Shown here: positions 15,158 to 29,540 of the stretch, one piece after another | How the letters are laid out: each line of letters starts with the position of its first letter | How positions within the stretch are numbered: the stretch's first letter is position 1 | Assembly (NCBI RefSeq): GCF_963576545.1 | Contig: NC_083651.1 | Span: forward strand, 24,059,748-24,123,747 | DNA length: 64,000 nucleotides | From: Limanda limanda | Lineage: Eukaryota > Chordata > Actinopteri > Pleuronectiformes > Pleuronectidae | Reading direction: 5' to 3' | Translations under genes and position numbers: made by a program | Notes under the pieces: generated by a model | Seen by the model: only the letters and a program-made list of their open reading frames with translations | What the model was told of the DNA's origin: nothing | The model's database searches: none

Positions 15158-18100
15158 CGTGCGGGTTAAAGTAGAGAAGAGTGGCGACCAGCAAAGAGAG
15201 ACAGCATCACCCACTCAAAACTAAAACAATCCTTTGTGACTCAGAGCTTTTGTAGTTACTTTTTCTTACACATTTCTGTGCACCTGCAATGACACTCAAC
15301 GACACGTGCACCCGTTCCCACTCCCAGCCACTCTCACTCTCACACTTATTAACAGTGAAGTAAACAAGTGTCAGACGACAAATCAAATATGTGAGAGGGA
15401 TAGAGACGGGTGGTCACAGAAAAAGCAGAATAGTAAAAAATAACATGTCTCTGAGCAACAACGAAAGGTCACTGCAGGTTTAAATCTGACACAGGAATTT
15501 CAGATTATTAGTTGCAATTTCTGTCTGAGTATATTTATGTAGGAAGAGAAAGAATGTTGTGCCTGAGCTGAGAGTCAGAGACAGAGGAGTAATGTCGCCA
15601 GAATCTTGCGATGCAAATTACATCCAGAGCTATTAGGGAACAAATCTGCGTTATCAGATATATTATATTTAATTCATGTACGTGTTTCATGTACGTGTGC
15701 TGTGAAACGTGCAAATAACATGAAAGATACAATGCTGGAGAGTGTGTTTCCTGAGCGTGACTATGTGCTCACTGGTTTTTATTGCTATAATGAACACAAA
15801 CACACGCCAAGATAAGCACTCACAATGTATGCAAAGCTGCTTTCCTTGCAGCGCCTTCTTATGGAGCCAAGGCCAAGGGAAGAGAAGCTTTCACAACAAC
15901 ATGAACACACAACTGAGGCTGAAAACACATTCATGTGCATTTCAGAATAAGGACTTGGGATTCATTTTGAAAATGTGGTTAAATTAATATTGCATGAGTG
16001 TATTTTCATTTCATGCATCCCTATTTCAGCCACAGAATTGGAGTGGCTCCGATGACAAATAACTGATAAAGCAGTACGTGATAAAACGATACTTATTATT
16101 TGACACGTTGTACATTTCAGTAGCAGGAAATGTCAGGCATACAGTACAGTAATCCCTGACAGTCATCTGGAGAAGGTGAATGAAATATAAGGCTGTGTGG
16201 GAATAACTTTCAATCTACATAACCTCTGTTTTACATGGCATCAATATACCTGTCACAACACTGCTTTGGCATTTCAAACCTTGTGTGACCAGACTTTAAT
16301 CCAGTAATCCTCAATTTTGATCATTACAGCAGCGTTAATGCTGCATTAAATCAGAGGTTATAATGAGATCAAACTTTGCAACCTGTTCACCCTCATCACG
16401 AAGAGAAGAGAGAAAACAATATTTTTCCAACATTTACAGAATAATGAATACAAAGTTATTTTGTTTTAATGATGGCAAACAAACCTTATTTGTTTTTGCT
16501 AGTAACATGTGTCATTGTGAACCTACGCATTAAACTAAAATACAGTTTGTCACATGGACAATTTCAGCTAAAATCATCACCTCACCCAAAATGCCCACAA
16601 TCCAATAATCACCAAGGAGTTTTAGAAAATAACGTGTCTTTTAATAAAGGCACATTATCTTAAATAAATGTTATATTACCTTTAATGTTCTAGTGGGGGC
16701 CCAGCCTGTTCCATCAATAGAGTGTTCCCGCAATAAGCTGCAGAAAAACAAAGGTCACAGTTAGTGCGGCTCGTCATTACACCGTGTTTCTGCCTCAGGG
16801 TCATGAGTTCCGAAATCCATGTTGGTAAAACCAGGCACAAACTTATACCATCTTTAAGAATGGCTAAAATGTTATTGTACCACACACGCACACACATCTT
16901 TCTTTTACTTTTCCCATTAATTTCTTAGAAGGAAGAACAGTGTCTTACAAAATAATAATAAACAATTGTGATGAAGAGAAGAAGAAGCTACATGGACAAG
17001 AGTGTGAAGAAGAATTACCTCAAACAGATCTCTCCGTTCTCTGTGATGTTAGGATGCCATATTCTGGTCAGACATCGCACTTTAGGAGGCTGGACATTAA
17101 TACAGAGAGAAAAGCAATTAACAAATGTGTATTACTAAAAATGAACAAATAAAAATAACCTGTATTTACAGCTGCTTTGCAAGCTGAATATTCAGCCTCA
17201 GCCCGGAGTCAGAGGCCAGCATTAAAGTTTCATCATTGAGTGATTCATTCATATGCAGTGATATACTATCAATTAAACATTTTAAACAAAGCAGTGAATT
17301 AGAGACAGAGATTTTTGCTAACGAGAGATTTAATTGTTTTATTTGTGGGAACGCTCTGGTTGTGAGGTTGTAAAGTGTAGATTTTTGGACAAATGTCAAT
17401 TTAATCAGTTTAAGGTTTAAAAGTACAACATCACAAATCGTTCAATCAGTAAAAGGGTCTGAATACTTTGTGATGCCTCTCTTTAAATAAGTTATGCATC
17501 TAGTGCAATACTTTTATAATCATTAAGTCATTACTATGTGGTTGGTAAGCTACATCAATACAGAACCTATTATGTTCCAATTTTATTTAAATATTTCAAA
17601 ATAGCAAAAAGCAAAGATAAGATCCCTCATGGAAAGTCCTTACTGACTCCCCTCATCAAAAATTAATGAAGTCTGTCAAGTAAAGTCTAGTTTGCAATGT
17701 TTGAACTGCTACGCTCATAATTTGTAACATTAACATCTGTTAACATCAGCCTCTCAGACCACCATAGAAAAACATATATATATTTTTTTTATGACTCAGC
17801 TGAAATGGCATTTGTAGGGCCTTGTGTGTTTAGTGACTCTCTGCATTTTGCAACAGGGTGGTTCAAAGGACAGCAGAGCAGAGCTGTTATGTTCCATGCT
17901 AACAAAAGTCACATTGACTCTTGTTACATGGGGGCTGTATCAGAGATGGATGGGAAAAGGAAAAGTTCACCACATTAAAAAAGCAAGAAGGAAGGGTCAC
18001 ATTTCCATAATCCTATTTTCCGTGTTTGTCAAATGTTACAATTTCCAAAACCTTTAAATTGCATCACACCTCGGTACATGTCAAAACCGCTCGCTGCCAC

Positions 18101-21100
18101 AAACTCCAGTAATGTGGACTATCACTACTATCTCTACTACAATTCTTAATAAGGTATGACAACACATTCTCATCTTAGTTAAAGCCATTGAATTTGGTGG
18201 TTAGAAATAGGCTTTAAGATTATATTTCTTAAAATTCCTTTTGAAAAACTTAATATAGCGATGACACCAAACACACGTTTACTTTTTTCTGAATTGTAAA
18301 TGCTTGAATCAGCCGACATTCTATTAATCCCGGTGACTCACAGTGTCTTGAGAAGGGCTTCTGTCCGGGAACAATAAGCCAGAGTGGAGAGGTGAAGCCG
18401 TGTGTGCAAGAACCATCTCTCATTACAGACAGATGGTACAGCGAGCCACGTCTTAAAATAATATCTTGGTATTTTTAGCCTTGATAAAATGGCTTTAGAA
18501 AAGGATTTTCTCAATCGCAACATCGCGAACGACAATTTTCAGTGATGACGACAAGTGAAACTCATCCTTTTTTATCCCCAGGCTTTAGTCTCACACTGGT
18601 TTTGATCATTTATGCCTCCAGGGAAGAGGGTGAACCCAGTTTGGCTGCATGAAGTCTGGAATTCTAATAAGCTTTTTGAAATTAGTGACTGGTTGTTAAA
18701 GGTAAGTCAGTAAACAGAAAGGAAACTTAACTTTAGCTCACATTAGGGTTTAATTAATTTTAAAGAGACATGTCTGTTAGCCTGATGATGAAGCAAATTA
18801 CACTGTTCCCGTTGACATTCTGAGATGTACAGTCAATCAGATCGACTGTTAAGTGGAACTGATCGGCTTCGACCTCATTTAGTTCATCCACAAAGATAAG
18901 TAGAGATGGTGGTGAGACGGTTTCATAACGGCAGCGTTTAAGAGGCATTTACGGCTTCCGAGCCACAGCAGATCAATGAGCAGCCTTTAAGTGCTTCAAT
19001 TGTCCGTGTTCCAACTGACACAATTTTCCCTGGTGCCTAAAGTTAAGTCAGTTAATGCACAGAAAGAAACATCTTTTGAAGACCGGACATTGTTCAGTGT
19101 AGTGAACAAGAAGGCTCAGTAACCTGGAACAGAGAACTCAGGTAGGGTGGAGCACCACTACTTTGTTTAGAGACTCCTTCAAACCAAACAACAGGACAGA
19201 AGAAAACAGACAACAATCAAACATTCATACAGAAAACACAGGGGACCACTTACCACCATGTTGTAGGCTTCGGGAACGTTGATTTCAAACTGAAACCGTC
19301 CACTTTGGTAGTAACCTTCGTCTGGAGGGAAACGGAGAAGGAAGGAAAGAAAGAGTTTTTAACAATGTTTACACAACCATGTGTTTAATGACAAATGTCA
19401 AATATTACCAGATTTAGCAAATTTTCACTCTATTCCCCCACACATCTAGAAATGCACAAATCACAAGGTCTTTCAATGGGGACGGCACAAGGAATATAGA
19501 GGCTATAGCCATAAAGGCCATCTTCATAATTGTATATCTTTTTTGCAATACATGTATGCTTTATCCTTTTTTTGTGTTACAGAGCACTTTGTGTAGAGAA
19601 CGCCAGCAGTGGTCTCGCTGAAATGAAGCTGCGGCTCGCATCTGAACTCAATGTAACAGAACTCAGCAGAGATCGACCAGCTCAGCCGAGATCGATCAAT
19701 CTGTAACAGGAGAATAAATGAGAGGATCAACTGCATGAATCAAAACCTTAATCTCTGACGTTGTCTAAAGGGAGCTGGAGCATGAGGTGTGACCTTTCAG
19801 TGTCACCACGTTCAGTAGACCGAACATAGACCCACTGAATTCTAGCTTCTCATCTCATTATGCCGATAACAGCGCACAAACACACACAAATTGTTTCACT
19901 TTCCTTCTCATCCCCTCGGAGAACGAAAGCGCCAAAGTTTGAGTTAAGGCCTTTGTGATGGGGCGATCTAAATCCCACCTGATTCCACTCAGTGGAACAA
20001 AGACAGGTACGATTTAATTAGACCGCACAAACAGTCTCTCCTGTATAATAAATGAGAAAAGAAAGAGGGAGCGGAGCAGAGTGTGAAAAAGGGAGATTAA
20101 CAAATGTCAAGTAGCAAAAAAAAAAAGGGAAGAGAGAAATATAAACAGCTCCAGCCTCAAGACCAGAGGACAATGATTACAGAAAGGATGAGACGACAAA
20201 AAAAGGGGCAAAACAACAAATTATAGGAGAGAGAGAAAAGCCGGAGACAAGATCATCTGCTGACTAACCGCTGCAGTCAGAGGTCATAAATAATTCATGC
20301 TGTCTTCACTGCACTGCAACAATCACTCTTTACTGTCACAAGACACTGGACCCTCACACACAACTGAACTTTTAAGGAAATAAATTCTGCCCTTAATTTA
20401 TTAGAGAGTCAATTTCAAATGACAGAGAGAAACAAGTTGTTTAGAAGTAACCGAGAAAGTTATTCCAAAATGTAAGACTGACGATAATATGAACCAACTT
20501 GAAGCTGAACACTTCTTTGCAGAGTTGAACTCCTGATGAGCGTGTAGCCTCTGCAGCCTCGTCTTGGCCGTCTACCAACAAAATAACACGCTGTGGTTGT
20601 TTATCCCACAACACCTCTCACTATTGCTGTTGGCGTAATCCTTTGTTTACTATGTTCATCTGTGTAACAATTCTAGAGGAAGCGCGGACATTAGCATACT
20701 AACTGAATAACCAGTGCTACCTATTAATTACAGAGACTTTGACGGCCTCTTTCCCAAGCAGACGATCTCTCTCCAACACACACACATTGAAAGCAGACCG
20801 GTCTATCACAGTTGGATTGGCCTAGTTGTAAGAATTGGGACTGGCCATCCCTTCACCAACTTTGGTGTGAATCACTTAGGTACTTTTCATGTAATCCTGC
20901 AGACGAATAAATAAACAAAGCACGGGACAGACATGAGTTAAGAGATAAGCTCCCAGGCGGAAGCAATAAAGAAAAGAGGAGACATAATGGAAAGAAGCAC
21001 TTCTCTAAGCCTGGATGTCGAACACTGGTTTAAGTATAAGGAAAATTGGACAACCTGCATCCTGAGGCAAGTTCACTTTGAATTTCATTTTCCTGCCTCA

Positions 21101-24100
21101 CCTCATTTACAATCTGTGCAAATGGAAGATTCTGTGTGGATAGGGTCTACTTTATAAATGGCTGTTTGTAAAGAAAATGTGTCAGCACAGTAATAGGAAA
21201 GTACTATTTACTACTTTTTTCTTAACTTGAATATTTTATTTCTGCAGTAGATGTGAAGGAATGTAGTTACCCGATAAAAGTTTTAGTGAATTGAAAAAGT
21301 CTGTTCACAGAATTCTCCTGAATGTGCATTATATACAAGGTTTAATGAAATTATATTCTCTGGATCGGATGCTACATTCTCACAATACACTTTATAAGGT
21401 TTGACTCTAGATTAGCATTGTCTTTGTTTTAAGAACAGATGCACTGGTCACAAATAATGACGATCGATGAACAGACATCACTTTGACTGGAGAGGAAACT
21501 GAGCAAGCAGGGTGGAAAGAGAGTAAACACAAGAGAACAGAAATTGGAAAAGAGCAAAGAGTGATTCAAAGGTAATGAAAAGGGGAGATGGATGGATGTA
21601 TGTGTGTGTGTGGGGGGGGGGGGGGGGTAGTTGAGGTATGGCATACACAGCTTTTGAATAATTGAGCAAGTCTTCCTTTGAGAACTCAATCTCCTTATCA
21701 ACCGGTCTGAAAGAACATGACACCAAACCTTTGCTCTAATTGCAGATCTTTGCTTTTTCTCAGCAGATTTTCCAGACAAAGGAGCTTGTGAGCTGTCCCA
21801 GAATCCGGGCAACGCCGAGACGGATGAATCATGGGCGCTGGCGCTCGCATACGAGGCCCAGCGGCCAGATGCTGTCAAATTATTAAGGTGTCTCATCATC
21901 ATCATTTAGAAAATGTGCGCCAAAAGTTGCTTACTGCATTTTAGCTCTCATAACAAATTGAACTCAACAAATGTATAGAAACTTAAATCATGGACTATCT
22001 GAACATAACTAAAGCTCACGTAACTTTGAGAAATATTATCATTTTTTGTTGTTTTACTTACTTATGACAATACTAGTTAAAGGTTGTCCTACTTTGCTTG
22101 CTGTAATTGTTTCTGTTTTATAAGAAGATTAACAGGGTTATTACTTTATTAAGTGGTTTAGATAATGTGGCTAAAAAGCTGAAAAACACTTTGTTTATTT
22201 TGGCCTGTCGGACTTCAATGTGGCAATGTTGTTATGTTTCCAGATGTTGATTGTATACACACACGCACACATTTTTATATAGAGAGAGAAAGAGAGAAAG
22301 AGAGAGTATAAACCAGAAAATTACACATACATTCATAGAAGATTATTTGAGATTAGCTGAAATGTCCGCATAATTTTCCTCAACACATTCCTGGCGTCAT
22401 ATCTGGTCTGGTCTTATCGAAATCGTTCCTGAAAATATTCTCTACATGTTTTGACTGCACCCAATTACCAGTATCTAGCTCTGCTCCTTCTTGTCCTCAG
22501 CTCTCTCTCTTTCTCACACACACACACACACACACACACAGAAAAAAGAGCTAAAGATAAATTGTCACATATTTTTATAAACAAGGGAATTGAGAAGGTG
22601 ACATCGGGCTTCAGGTCGACGAGAAAGTGTGTGTGTGACAGATAAAGAGCAGCGAGCAGCGAGCACGAGGTAAGAGAGCCTCCAGAGACCTGGGTAATTC
22701 CACACCATTGTGTTTGGTTTGTCCAATATTTGACAGGTAGCCCACTTAGCTTGGAACACTGCTGAGCGAGCAGATTGGATTTTGGGAATAATGACAGTGC
22801 GGTGGAAATGTGGAAATACAGAGAAGGCTTGGGTAGAATACTTTTACGGGACAAACACAGGCTTAGGAACAAATTGCTACCATTTGCAGTCCACCACTCC
22901 ATCACATACACATAATACTCTAGTCCAACCACAATGTGCTCGCACTCAAAGACCACATATTGTCTGGAAGGTTGTGCAAAATGAGAAAGCAGTGGCTTTG
23001 GTTGCATGTGGTATTAGCGAGCTGCAGCTCTTTAAAGACAATCCTTTTGCAGGTTCTGATTCAGAGAAGTGTGAGACATTTAGTTGGGATCTTCATTTAG
23101 ATTTCTTCACACTGGTACATTTCAACATGACCTGACATTTGCAATATAAATGAAGCGAAAGCATATTTTTCTTCTGGCTTAACAAACTCGTTCAGAGTTT
23201 TTGTCTTCTGGTTTCCATCCTTAAAGACTCACAAATTCAACTTTTAGGACTTTGAGATATGACTTTATCTGTCTCATTATTGCCTGTCTCATTATTATTT
23301 TGAGGAATCGCTTATTGTTATGTTCACATTAGGCCACTTCTCTACAGATCTAAAACAAAACCTAACATCTGGCTTTCGTCTGCACAGCGGAAAGGCAACA
23401 ATCAGCATTAAGTCCAAACGACTGTGCAGTTGACAGGCTTCTTTTGGCTCGAGCTTCGTTAGGCAGAGAAACAAAAAGATGACTCCCGCTTGAACGCGCT
23501 AATTTCTTCTTCTTCTTCTTCTTTATCTTGGCAGTGTATACACTGACTGCTGCATTCTTTCTTTGTGATTCTGGCAGTTGGTGAGTAAATAGCCATGAAA
23601 GTTTGAGTAATTACTGTTTTTTTACTTCTTAGGGAAACAACACGCTATAGGGATTTTCTTCTCTGTATCGTTCAAGATGCAACAGTGACAAGTCAGCGAG
23701 GGGAGAGAGGCCCTCAGTTCAGGGAACGTTCATGACATCGGTGATGACTCACCAGGGGATAAAATAGAAAGGCCAACTCTTCTACTGAATGTGAAAGGAG
23801 TGATTCGCCATTTTAAGCTCGATTACCCGCTTTTAAAAAACCCACCTATGGCCACTAGCTTTAGTGTAAAAGATGAATTATACCCTTACCAATCTATTAA
23901 TTAGATTTTCATTTACTTAGATGATTTTAACTCTGGAGCAACATCAGCCCAGAAATGCTGCTGCACAAGTAGCAATGCAGGGATATAGACGTAAAAATGG
24001 CATCAACTAGTTTCTCTGCATCTCAAGTAACAAAGGAGAAAATTTTAAGTCGTCACATATTTAAATAAACAAAATGTAAAACAGTCAAAGATGGGTTTTC

Positions 24101-27100
24101 CTCTCTTTTTCTTACCAGGAGACACTGCCAGCTGAAAATGATGCAGCTGGTCTTCATCAGGGAAACTAGCTTTGCATGTACCTGAACCAGAACAAATGGA
24201 AAAAGGAGGGTCAGTTATTAGAGCAAAAGGTTAAATCACATATAATAGGATCTGCCATTAATTATAATTACATGTTTTTATGTCCAATAATGGTATCATA
24301 AAATCAATCTTGTATATTTCCATTCCATCCCTCCTCAGTAACACTATGTTCATACAGACTGTGTGTATGACACAGGCCTGTAGGACTCCATGTGGCACCA
24401 CATTCCCCCCTGGTGTCCGAGGACCTTCACTGCACTCCAGACGTCACTGTCTATCTAAGTTCATGTGCAGGTATAAAATCTGTTAATGTTTAGTTGTAGG
24501 TGTGTAGGAGGGAATGCTTGGGGGGGAATTCTCCATCTGCTTCTTCTTTTGTGAGTCCAGTGGTTTTATTGGTGGAGGGGGAAAAGAGATTTTGTATTTC
24601 TTCTTACTGTACTTAAAAAGTATTTTAAAGTGTGACGTTTTCAAAAACTGATTCATCACTTTTGATGGGTCCTCGACTCTGTGCTTTCAACAGATCTTCA
24701 AAGCTACGTCCTTGTACGGCCTTGTGTATAATTTGCCTTCAGTTTGCATTTTATTTTCCTATCCATTCTTTGTAGCTTTACAATTCTCTTGCTTCTGAAA
24801 GACAACGTCAATAGACCGAGCTGTAGTTTAACTAGTCCCTGATCATGTGAGTTTTTGCTGTATTATATTCTGTTCTCTTGATGGTGAAAAGCCTAAATAT
24901 CTAAATATACTCCGCATCTGTCATTGCTTTGCATTACAATCCCCTTGTCTGATCGTCACCCTTTCAAAAAAATCCACGGGATCTTCTCAGCTTCGTTTTA
25001 AATAGACTTCCCACACTAGGCTTACAGCATGAATTGGCAGACATGTAAATGTTTGGTGGAAATGAAAAGCAGAAGACATCCTTACAGGCTGTTTGAGCAT
25101 TGTGGGGGGATTTCTGATCATTTTCCTAGTTCCACCCCTTGTTCACCTGTTCCTTCACCCATTTGTTAACATCAGTTCTGCGAGGATGTGAGGCTGTGAC
25201 CTCGGAGCGACTCTCTTGTTTGTGTATTGTCATATCCAAAGAAGACAAATGTAGTTAAGTATCTGCCTTTTTTCTGGCGGATGACGTATACAACATTTTT
25301 CCCTAAGCAACAAGTCAACTTTCTAGTTTAACCTAGACAAGCTGTTTGTCCGGCTTCCACGGCCCTCGCCTGCGAGGACAAACTCCTCAGACCACAAACA
25401 AACACAAGCAGCCAAAGCAGTAATGATGGATTCTGCTCTCATGCATAACAATAACCTGATCACTGACTAATGAAGAGCTGATATTCTGCGGTGTTAATCT
25501 CAAAAGCAGGAGCCAGCTAAAGTTGAGAGTGAAGTTTGTTGGAACAAATCTTTCCCAGGACGTGTTTGACAAGTATGACAAGCATGAAAGCTGTCAAGGC
25601 CCCAGAGCCTGTGTGATTATAATATTAAAGACTATGGCTCGTTTCCAGAATTTTACAGCAACATTAATGCAGCAGAGCTGGTGGGTCTGGATAAAAATTA
25701 AAAACTGAAGAAGTTATGCTTTAGAGAAGGTTCTCTACTGTGTAAATAATTGTGTGAATAATTTAGACTGACCTTACTTTAATAAATATCTTGATGTGTA
25801 CAAACTTCTAAAAACATTCAATCAACAAACATTTTTAAATATTAAAATTGGAAAAAAACTGACACATTTACTGCTAAAAATAATCAGATTCAGGCCAAAG
25901 AGCTTTATGTTACTGTAATACAGTTTTAATAACTGTTAAAAATGACCTACACCAGAGCACTGTAATAAAGTATGATATATAAATTCAGTAACTCAGCTGT
26001 AACACTATAAGATGTAAGATGTGGAGCTGAATAAATGTGAATATAAGCACAGGGAGGAGGAGACAGAACAACAGAGTCTGACAGCTCACTCAGTTGCTGC
26101 AGTGCACGGAGGTGTGTGTTGTACTTACTGGGGAGATTGGATTCAAGTTCTGCAACTTCTGTTGAGAGAAAAGGACAACCATGATTGAGGGAGGAGCCGT
26201 GGCAACGCACTCAGACACACTTTACTTTTTCACGTTTTGTTATAAATTCTATAAAAGCTATAGTGATCAGAAAGATTTGATTTGTTAAAAAAGACGAAGA
26301 TGATAAAACAAACACGCTCCTTCGGTAGGAGCAGGAAATGGATGCATTAATAAAGTTCTTATTGTGGAGCAGATCTGGTTTTAGCAGAATGGGTTAAAGA
26401 AATAAAGCTTCTCAGCCTCAGCTTGATCAATAGACAGTTTGGGATTCAAGCCAGCCCACTTGACTTTGTGATTATCCCCCTTGGGGGCACCAAAACAAAC
26501 AGACTAATAAAATCTAGTCGGAATCGCACGGATAAAATCACTTACACAAGGCAATAGTAATGCAAGAAGGAAAAAAGTCACTTAAATGTTAAACTGGACA
26601 GTATTATGCTGGTGTCTGTTTGTAAGATTGTGTCCAACTACATTCACATTGAGTTGTAGAGGATGTTGCACCAGTGGTGGAGAAAGCAACACTGAATCTA
26701 CTCTGATTATAAATACTAGTGTCATACTTGATGGCAAATTCTGGGTTCATACACATGTTTATGAAAACAAATTTTTCATGACCACACATGTTCTAAAATG
26801 TCTGTATTATACTTGTTTATCAAGACTCTATCTCACAATGTTTTTGAAGGTGATTGAATGTCACAGCTGTCTCTGAATTTAATAATCCTACAGTTTTGGT
26901 TGATTAACTTATGAACAGCGATACAACAAGTCCCATCACATTCTGACAGTGTGAAGTGATTCTTTTTTTTGTCTCCCCCTTTGAATTAGATTGTTTCTTA
27001 TTCCAGGCCTCGTTCTTTCTATCGTTCTCACTCTCACTCACTGTTTATCTGCAGCAGCAGTGGATCAGTGTGTTTTATTTATTAGTCACACTCACTGCTG

Positions 27101-27761
27101 TGGCCACCAAACAATCTGTCTTTCTTCACCTCCTCCTCACTCACAAACAGCTCGATGTCAGTGTCACAGAGTTGCTCTTCTTCTTCTCATTCACCATAGA
27201 AACCCATTGGTCAGCAGGATAATTGAATATTCATGGTGTGCTTGGCATTTACAATTTATGATTGAATGTAGGCCTGTTGAGGGCGAACTTTGGGGCAGGT
27301 TCACGTATGCACATTTCAAGGTGGACTACCCAGTGTTTTAAAAATAAGGCCTGTGCTCTTTATAAATTATACAAACTCTTGCATGAAGCTGTAACCTTAA
27401 TCACACTGGATTTAAACATGGGAGTAAATGCACACACTGTAAAAAGAAAAAGCAACCTGGAACACAGTAGAGGAACCTGAAGAATTGATAAAAAATGAAT
27501 TCATGTCCGACAAAGTTCTTGTGCGCAGCTGGGACTAACCCTGCAACCGTCAAGGTATAGGCGGTAAAGAAATGAATACCGTGTACCTTTGGTAAGGAGG
27601 CGGTCTCTGATGGAGATTCTGTGGGTGGAGTCGGAGGCTCCAGAGGCACGTCCCGTCTTTCCTCCATCCTCCCTCTTCAGTTTACTGGCCAGTGTTAGCA
27701 TGGCTACGCCGTTGTGGTCTGCCTCGGTCTGCCCCACGCTGCTACACTGCTGCTCAAAGTC
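1696..27761 (-). CDS. ube2f: NEDD8-conjugating enzyme E2 UBE2F, complete coding region in nine exons
   Basis: UBE2F takes NEDD8 from the UBA3-NAE1 E1 as a thioester and, with RBX2/RNF7, transfers it to cullins, mainly CUL5. Coding exons in transcription order are 27701-27587 (ATG at 27701), 26158-26129, 24181-24116, 19321-19254, 17089-17019, 16737-16680, 13478-13446, 12377-12315 and 1746-1696 (TGA). All are bounded by AG/GT with matching phases and sum to 555 nt, 184 aa; human UBE2F has 185. The N-terminus [15 protein letters not shown] is the family's E1-docking tail. The UBC fold follows, with WHPNIT and the catalytic Cys115 in NGEICL. The C-terminus [17 protein letters not shown]...DYIKRYAR is diagnostic of UBE2F rather than UBE2M. 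The 5' UTR probably continues to an acceptor at 27761. No defect is visible. Confidence 0.96.
3977..4568 (+). mobile_element. Short non-autonomous DNA transposon, copy A, in the last ube2f intron
   Basis: A 592-bp element begins CACTGCGGTTACATG and ends CATGTAAACGTAGTG, so its 15-bp termini are inverted repeats with two mismatches. It encodes no credible protein. A second copy lies inverted at about 7685-8329. I could not define a target-site duplication in the flanks, so the superfamily is open. The inverted termini and second copy are seen directly; calling it a MITE is inference. Confidence 0.75.
5225..6135 (+). mobile_element. hAT-type MITE with TAGGGCTGAACGATT termini carrying an ado gene fragment
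   Basis: The element runs from TAGGGCTGAACGATT to AATCGTTCAGCCCTA, a perfect 15-bp terminal inverted repeat, and is flanked on both sides by GGTGTGAT (5217-5224 and 6136-6143). An 8-bp target duplication is the hAT signature. Both ends are AT-rich with repeated GCGATT motifs, typical of a family widespread in fish. The central part, about 5640-6060, is unusually GC-rich and encodes a fragment similar to cysteamine dioxygenase on the minus strand. No transposase is present, so movement would depend on a related autonomous element. Confidence 0.88.
5697..5981 (-). pseudogene. ado: Captured N-terminal fragment of 2-aminoethanethiol (cysteamine) dioxygenase
   Basis: A minus-strand reading frame of about 95 codons follows the ADO N-terminal half in order: [44 protein letters not shown], then [13 protein letters not shown] and GMLKALH. 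ADO is a cupin-fold iron thiol dioxygenase that oxidises cysteamine and N-terminal cysteines. Its metal site uses an H-x-H motif (PLHDH). Here the second His is Gln (PLHDQ), and the match stops soon after, so the remaining cupin strands are absent. The fragment lies wholly within an hAT-type MITE whose ends and target duplication are intact. The family ado gene is intronless in mammals, so this could come from genomic capture or from a cDNA. It cannot encode an active enzyme. Confidence 0.85.
6187..6262 (+). repeat. Dispersed repeat containing TAGACTGTTTATAAAGATGG
   Basis: The block reads TAGACTGTTTATAAAGATGG followed by a CCGACACG-like stretch. A closely similar block occurs in reverse orientation at about 32935-32999, where 19 of the 20 bases match. 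This motif recurs in many fish genomes as an unclassified dispersed repeat. No ends or target duplications are evident. Confidence 0.5.
7685..8329 (-). mobile_element. Short non-autonomous DNA transposon, copy B, inverted and truncated
   Basis: This is the reverse-oriented partner of the element at 3977-4568. It ends with CATGTAACCGCAGTG at 8329, but its left end lacks about 40 bases, including the terminal repeat. It also has an internal insertion near 7823-7858 relative to copy A. Much of the body is close to identical, so the two copies form an inverted repeat about 3.1 kb apart inside one ube2f intron. Open frames here (7791-8321 plus) are transposon sequence, not genes. Confidence 0.72.
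15108..15162. repeat. (GT)n microsatellite
   Basis: An uninterrupted run of GT dinucleotides within a ube2f intron (between the exons at 13446-13478 and 16680-16737). It is likely length-polymorphic. Confidence 0.95.
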
Positions 27762-29358
27762 CTGACAGTCACACAGAGCATGAGGAGAACGTTAGCTCAT
27801 TTTATCATATGGCAGAAAAGAGGAGAAAAATGTGTTTCTTTACTGCAGCTACAGGTGAATATGATACAGAAATACCTAATACTGGCAAATTTAAATTTAA
27901 CTGTTGAACACAACCATATGTGTCATCTATGTGAGATACTAATGATATCTCCAGGCTGCAGATATAAATAGGATATATGATAAAGAAACGGAGGAGTGTT
28001 AAGAGATAAATCATATTCATGGCCAAAGCTCAATTCTGCTTAGAAATAACAGATATTTTCACTTTTTTTCAGCCGACACATATTCAGTCTTCAGTGAAGA
28101 GATAAAAGAACAGAACTTAAGAGTTTAATGGGTTTGACACAGAGAAGTGATGAGTGCTTCACATCAAGAAGCCAAAAACGATGCATTTGGTTAAAGATTC
28201 ATTTTATCTTCAACCCACTCTTTTATTTGTAGAAAGAGTGAGTTTGCACTGAAGCTCCACTGATAGCATTAGTGGCGTTTCTGATAAATAATATTCAACC
28301 GACCTGCAGCAACAGCAAAGTAGCAGGAAAACAAAAAGGTACTTCAACCCCATGCTCCTGCCAACTTCCCTATTAATGCTGCTCCAGTAGGAAGTCATTA
28401 ACTATGTTATGACACTGTTGGGTTCATAGATGCAAACCTTTAATCTTTACTTCCTTCAATAGTCCAAAGACATGCATTTTTTTGCCCAATCTAAATTGCC
28501 CATGGGAGTAAATGGTTGTTTGTCTCTGCTGACCTGTCCAGGGTGTCCCACTCCTCTAGCCCAATGTCAGCTGGGATTTGCACTAGCAACCCCCCCCCTG
28601 CAACCCTCAATAGGATAAGCAGTGTTGCTAATAGATGGATCTGCGTCTTTGCTTTTATTCACCAGGTGGAGTGAGAGCTTCTGATGCATTCTAGTCCAGT
28701 CTCCACTCAAAGTGCTTCATAATCACATTCACTCATTCATATAGTGCTTCTATATATAGCACTTTTTTACTGCCACGGCTATCAGAGTTAATTTGGGGTT
28801 CAGCGTCTGGCCAAGGGACACTTGGATGTGCGTAGAGCGGTGGAAGAGCTCAGGGATCAAACCACTGACCTTGCAGTTTGTTGAGGTTACTCCTGATCCA
28901 GAACTTCCCTGTTTACTTGTAAATGCAGTTTATTCCAAATGTCTTTTAGCCCCTGTCTCTCTACAGGAGCACTTCCCTGCTGTGTCTTTGTGTGTCCAGT
29001 CTGAGCGCTGCAGGGGCTCGAGTTGGGCCACAGCAGGGGGGCCGAGCGGGAAGGTATCAGGTAACACTCGACTGACTCAACAGCCCACCTGCCCCGGCTG
29101 TCAGTCACTGCAGTCGCTGGCTGACACACAGGCTACCTGGATTTTACTAAGAGTGACAAACACACAACTTGATCGTGTGTTGTGCAATTACACAAAACAC
29201 TCCCTGATATGACCTCACAGGCGTCCATCTCATTATACACATGATTATCGACAACACAACATAGGGAGTGAGCTCAGCTGTTCAGTCAAATGGGTGCAGC
29301 ACGATTGTGCAATGATCTTTGTACCTCACAAGTAAGTGACATCAGCTAACATCCACCT

Positions 29359-29360
<2 letters not shown>

Positions 29361-29430
<70 letters not shown>

Positions 29431-29479
29431 TGTGTCTGTGTGTCTGTGTGTGTGTGTGTGTGTGTGTGTCTGTGTGTGT

Positions 29480-29526
<47 letters not shown>

Positions 29527-29540
29527 TGTGTGTGTGTAGC
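29361..29540. repeat. Long interrupted (GT)n microsatellite
   Basis: About 180 bp of GT dinucleotides interrupted by a few TC and G substitutions. All six frames are open here because of the repeat, so the Cys-Val and His-Thr frames are artefacts. Confidence 0.95.

Noticed and set aside
22465..23007. A 180-codon minus-strand frame in a ube2f intron
   Set aside because: It includes a CA repeat translation and has no motif or splice support.
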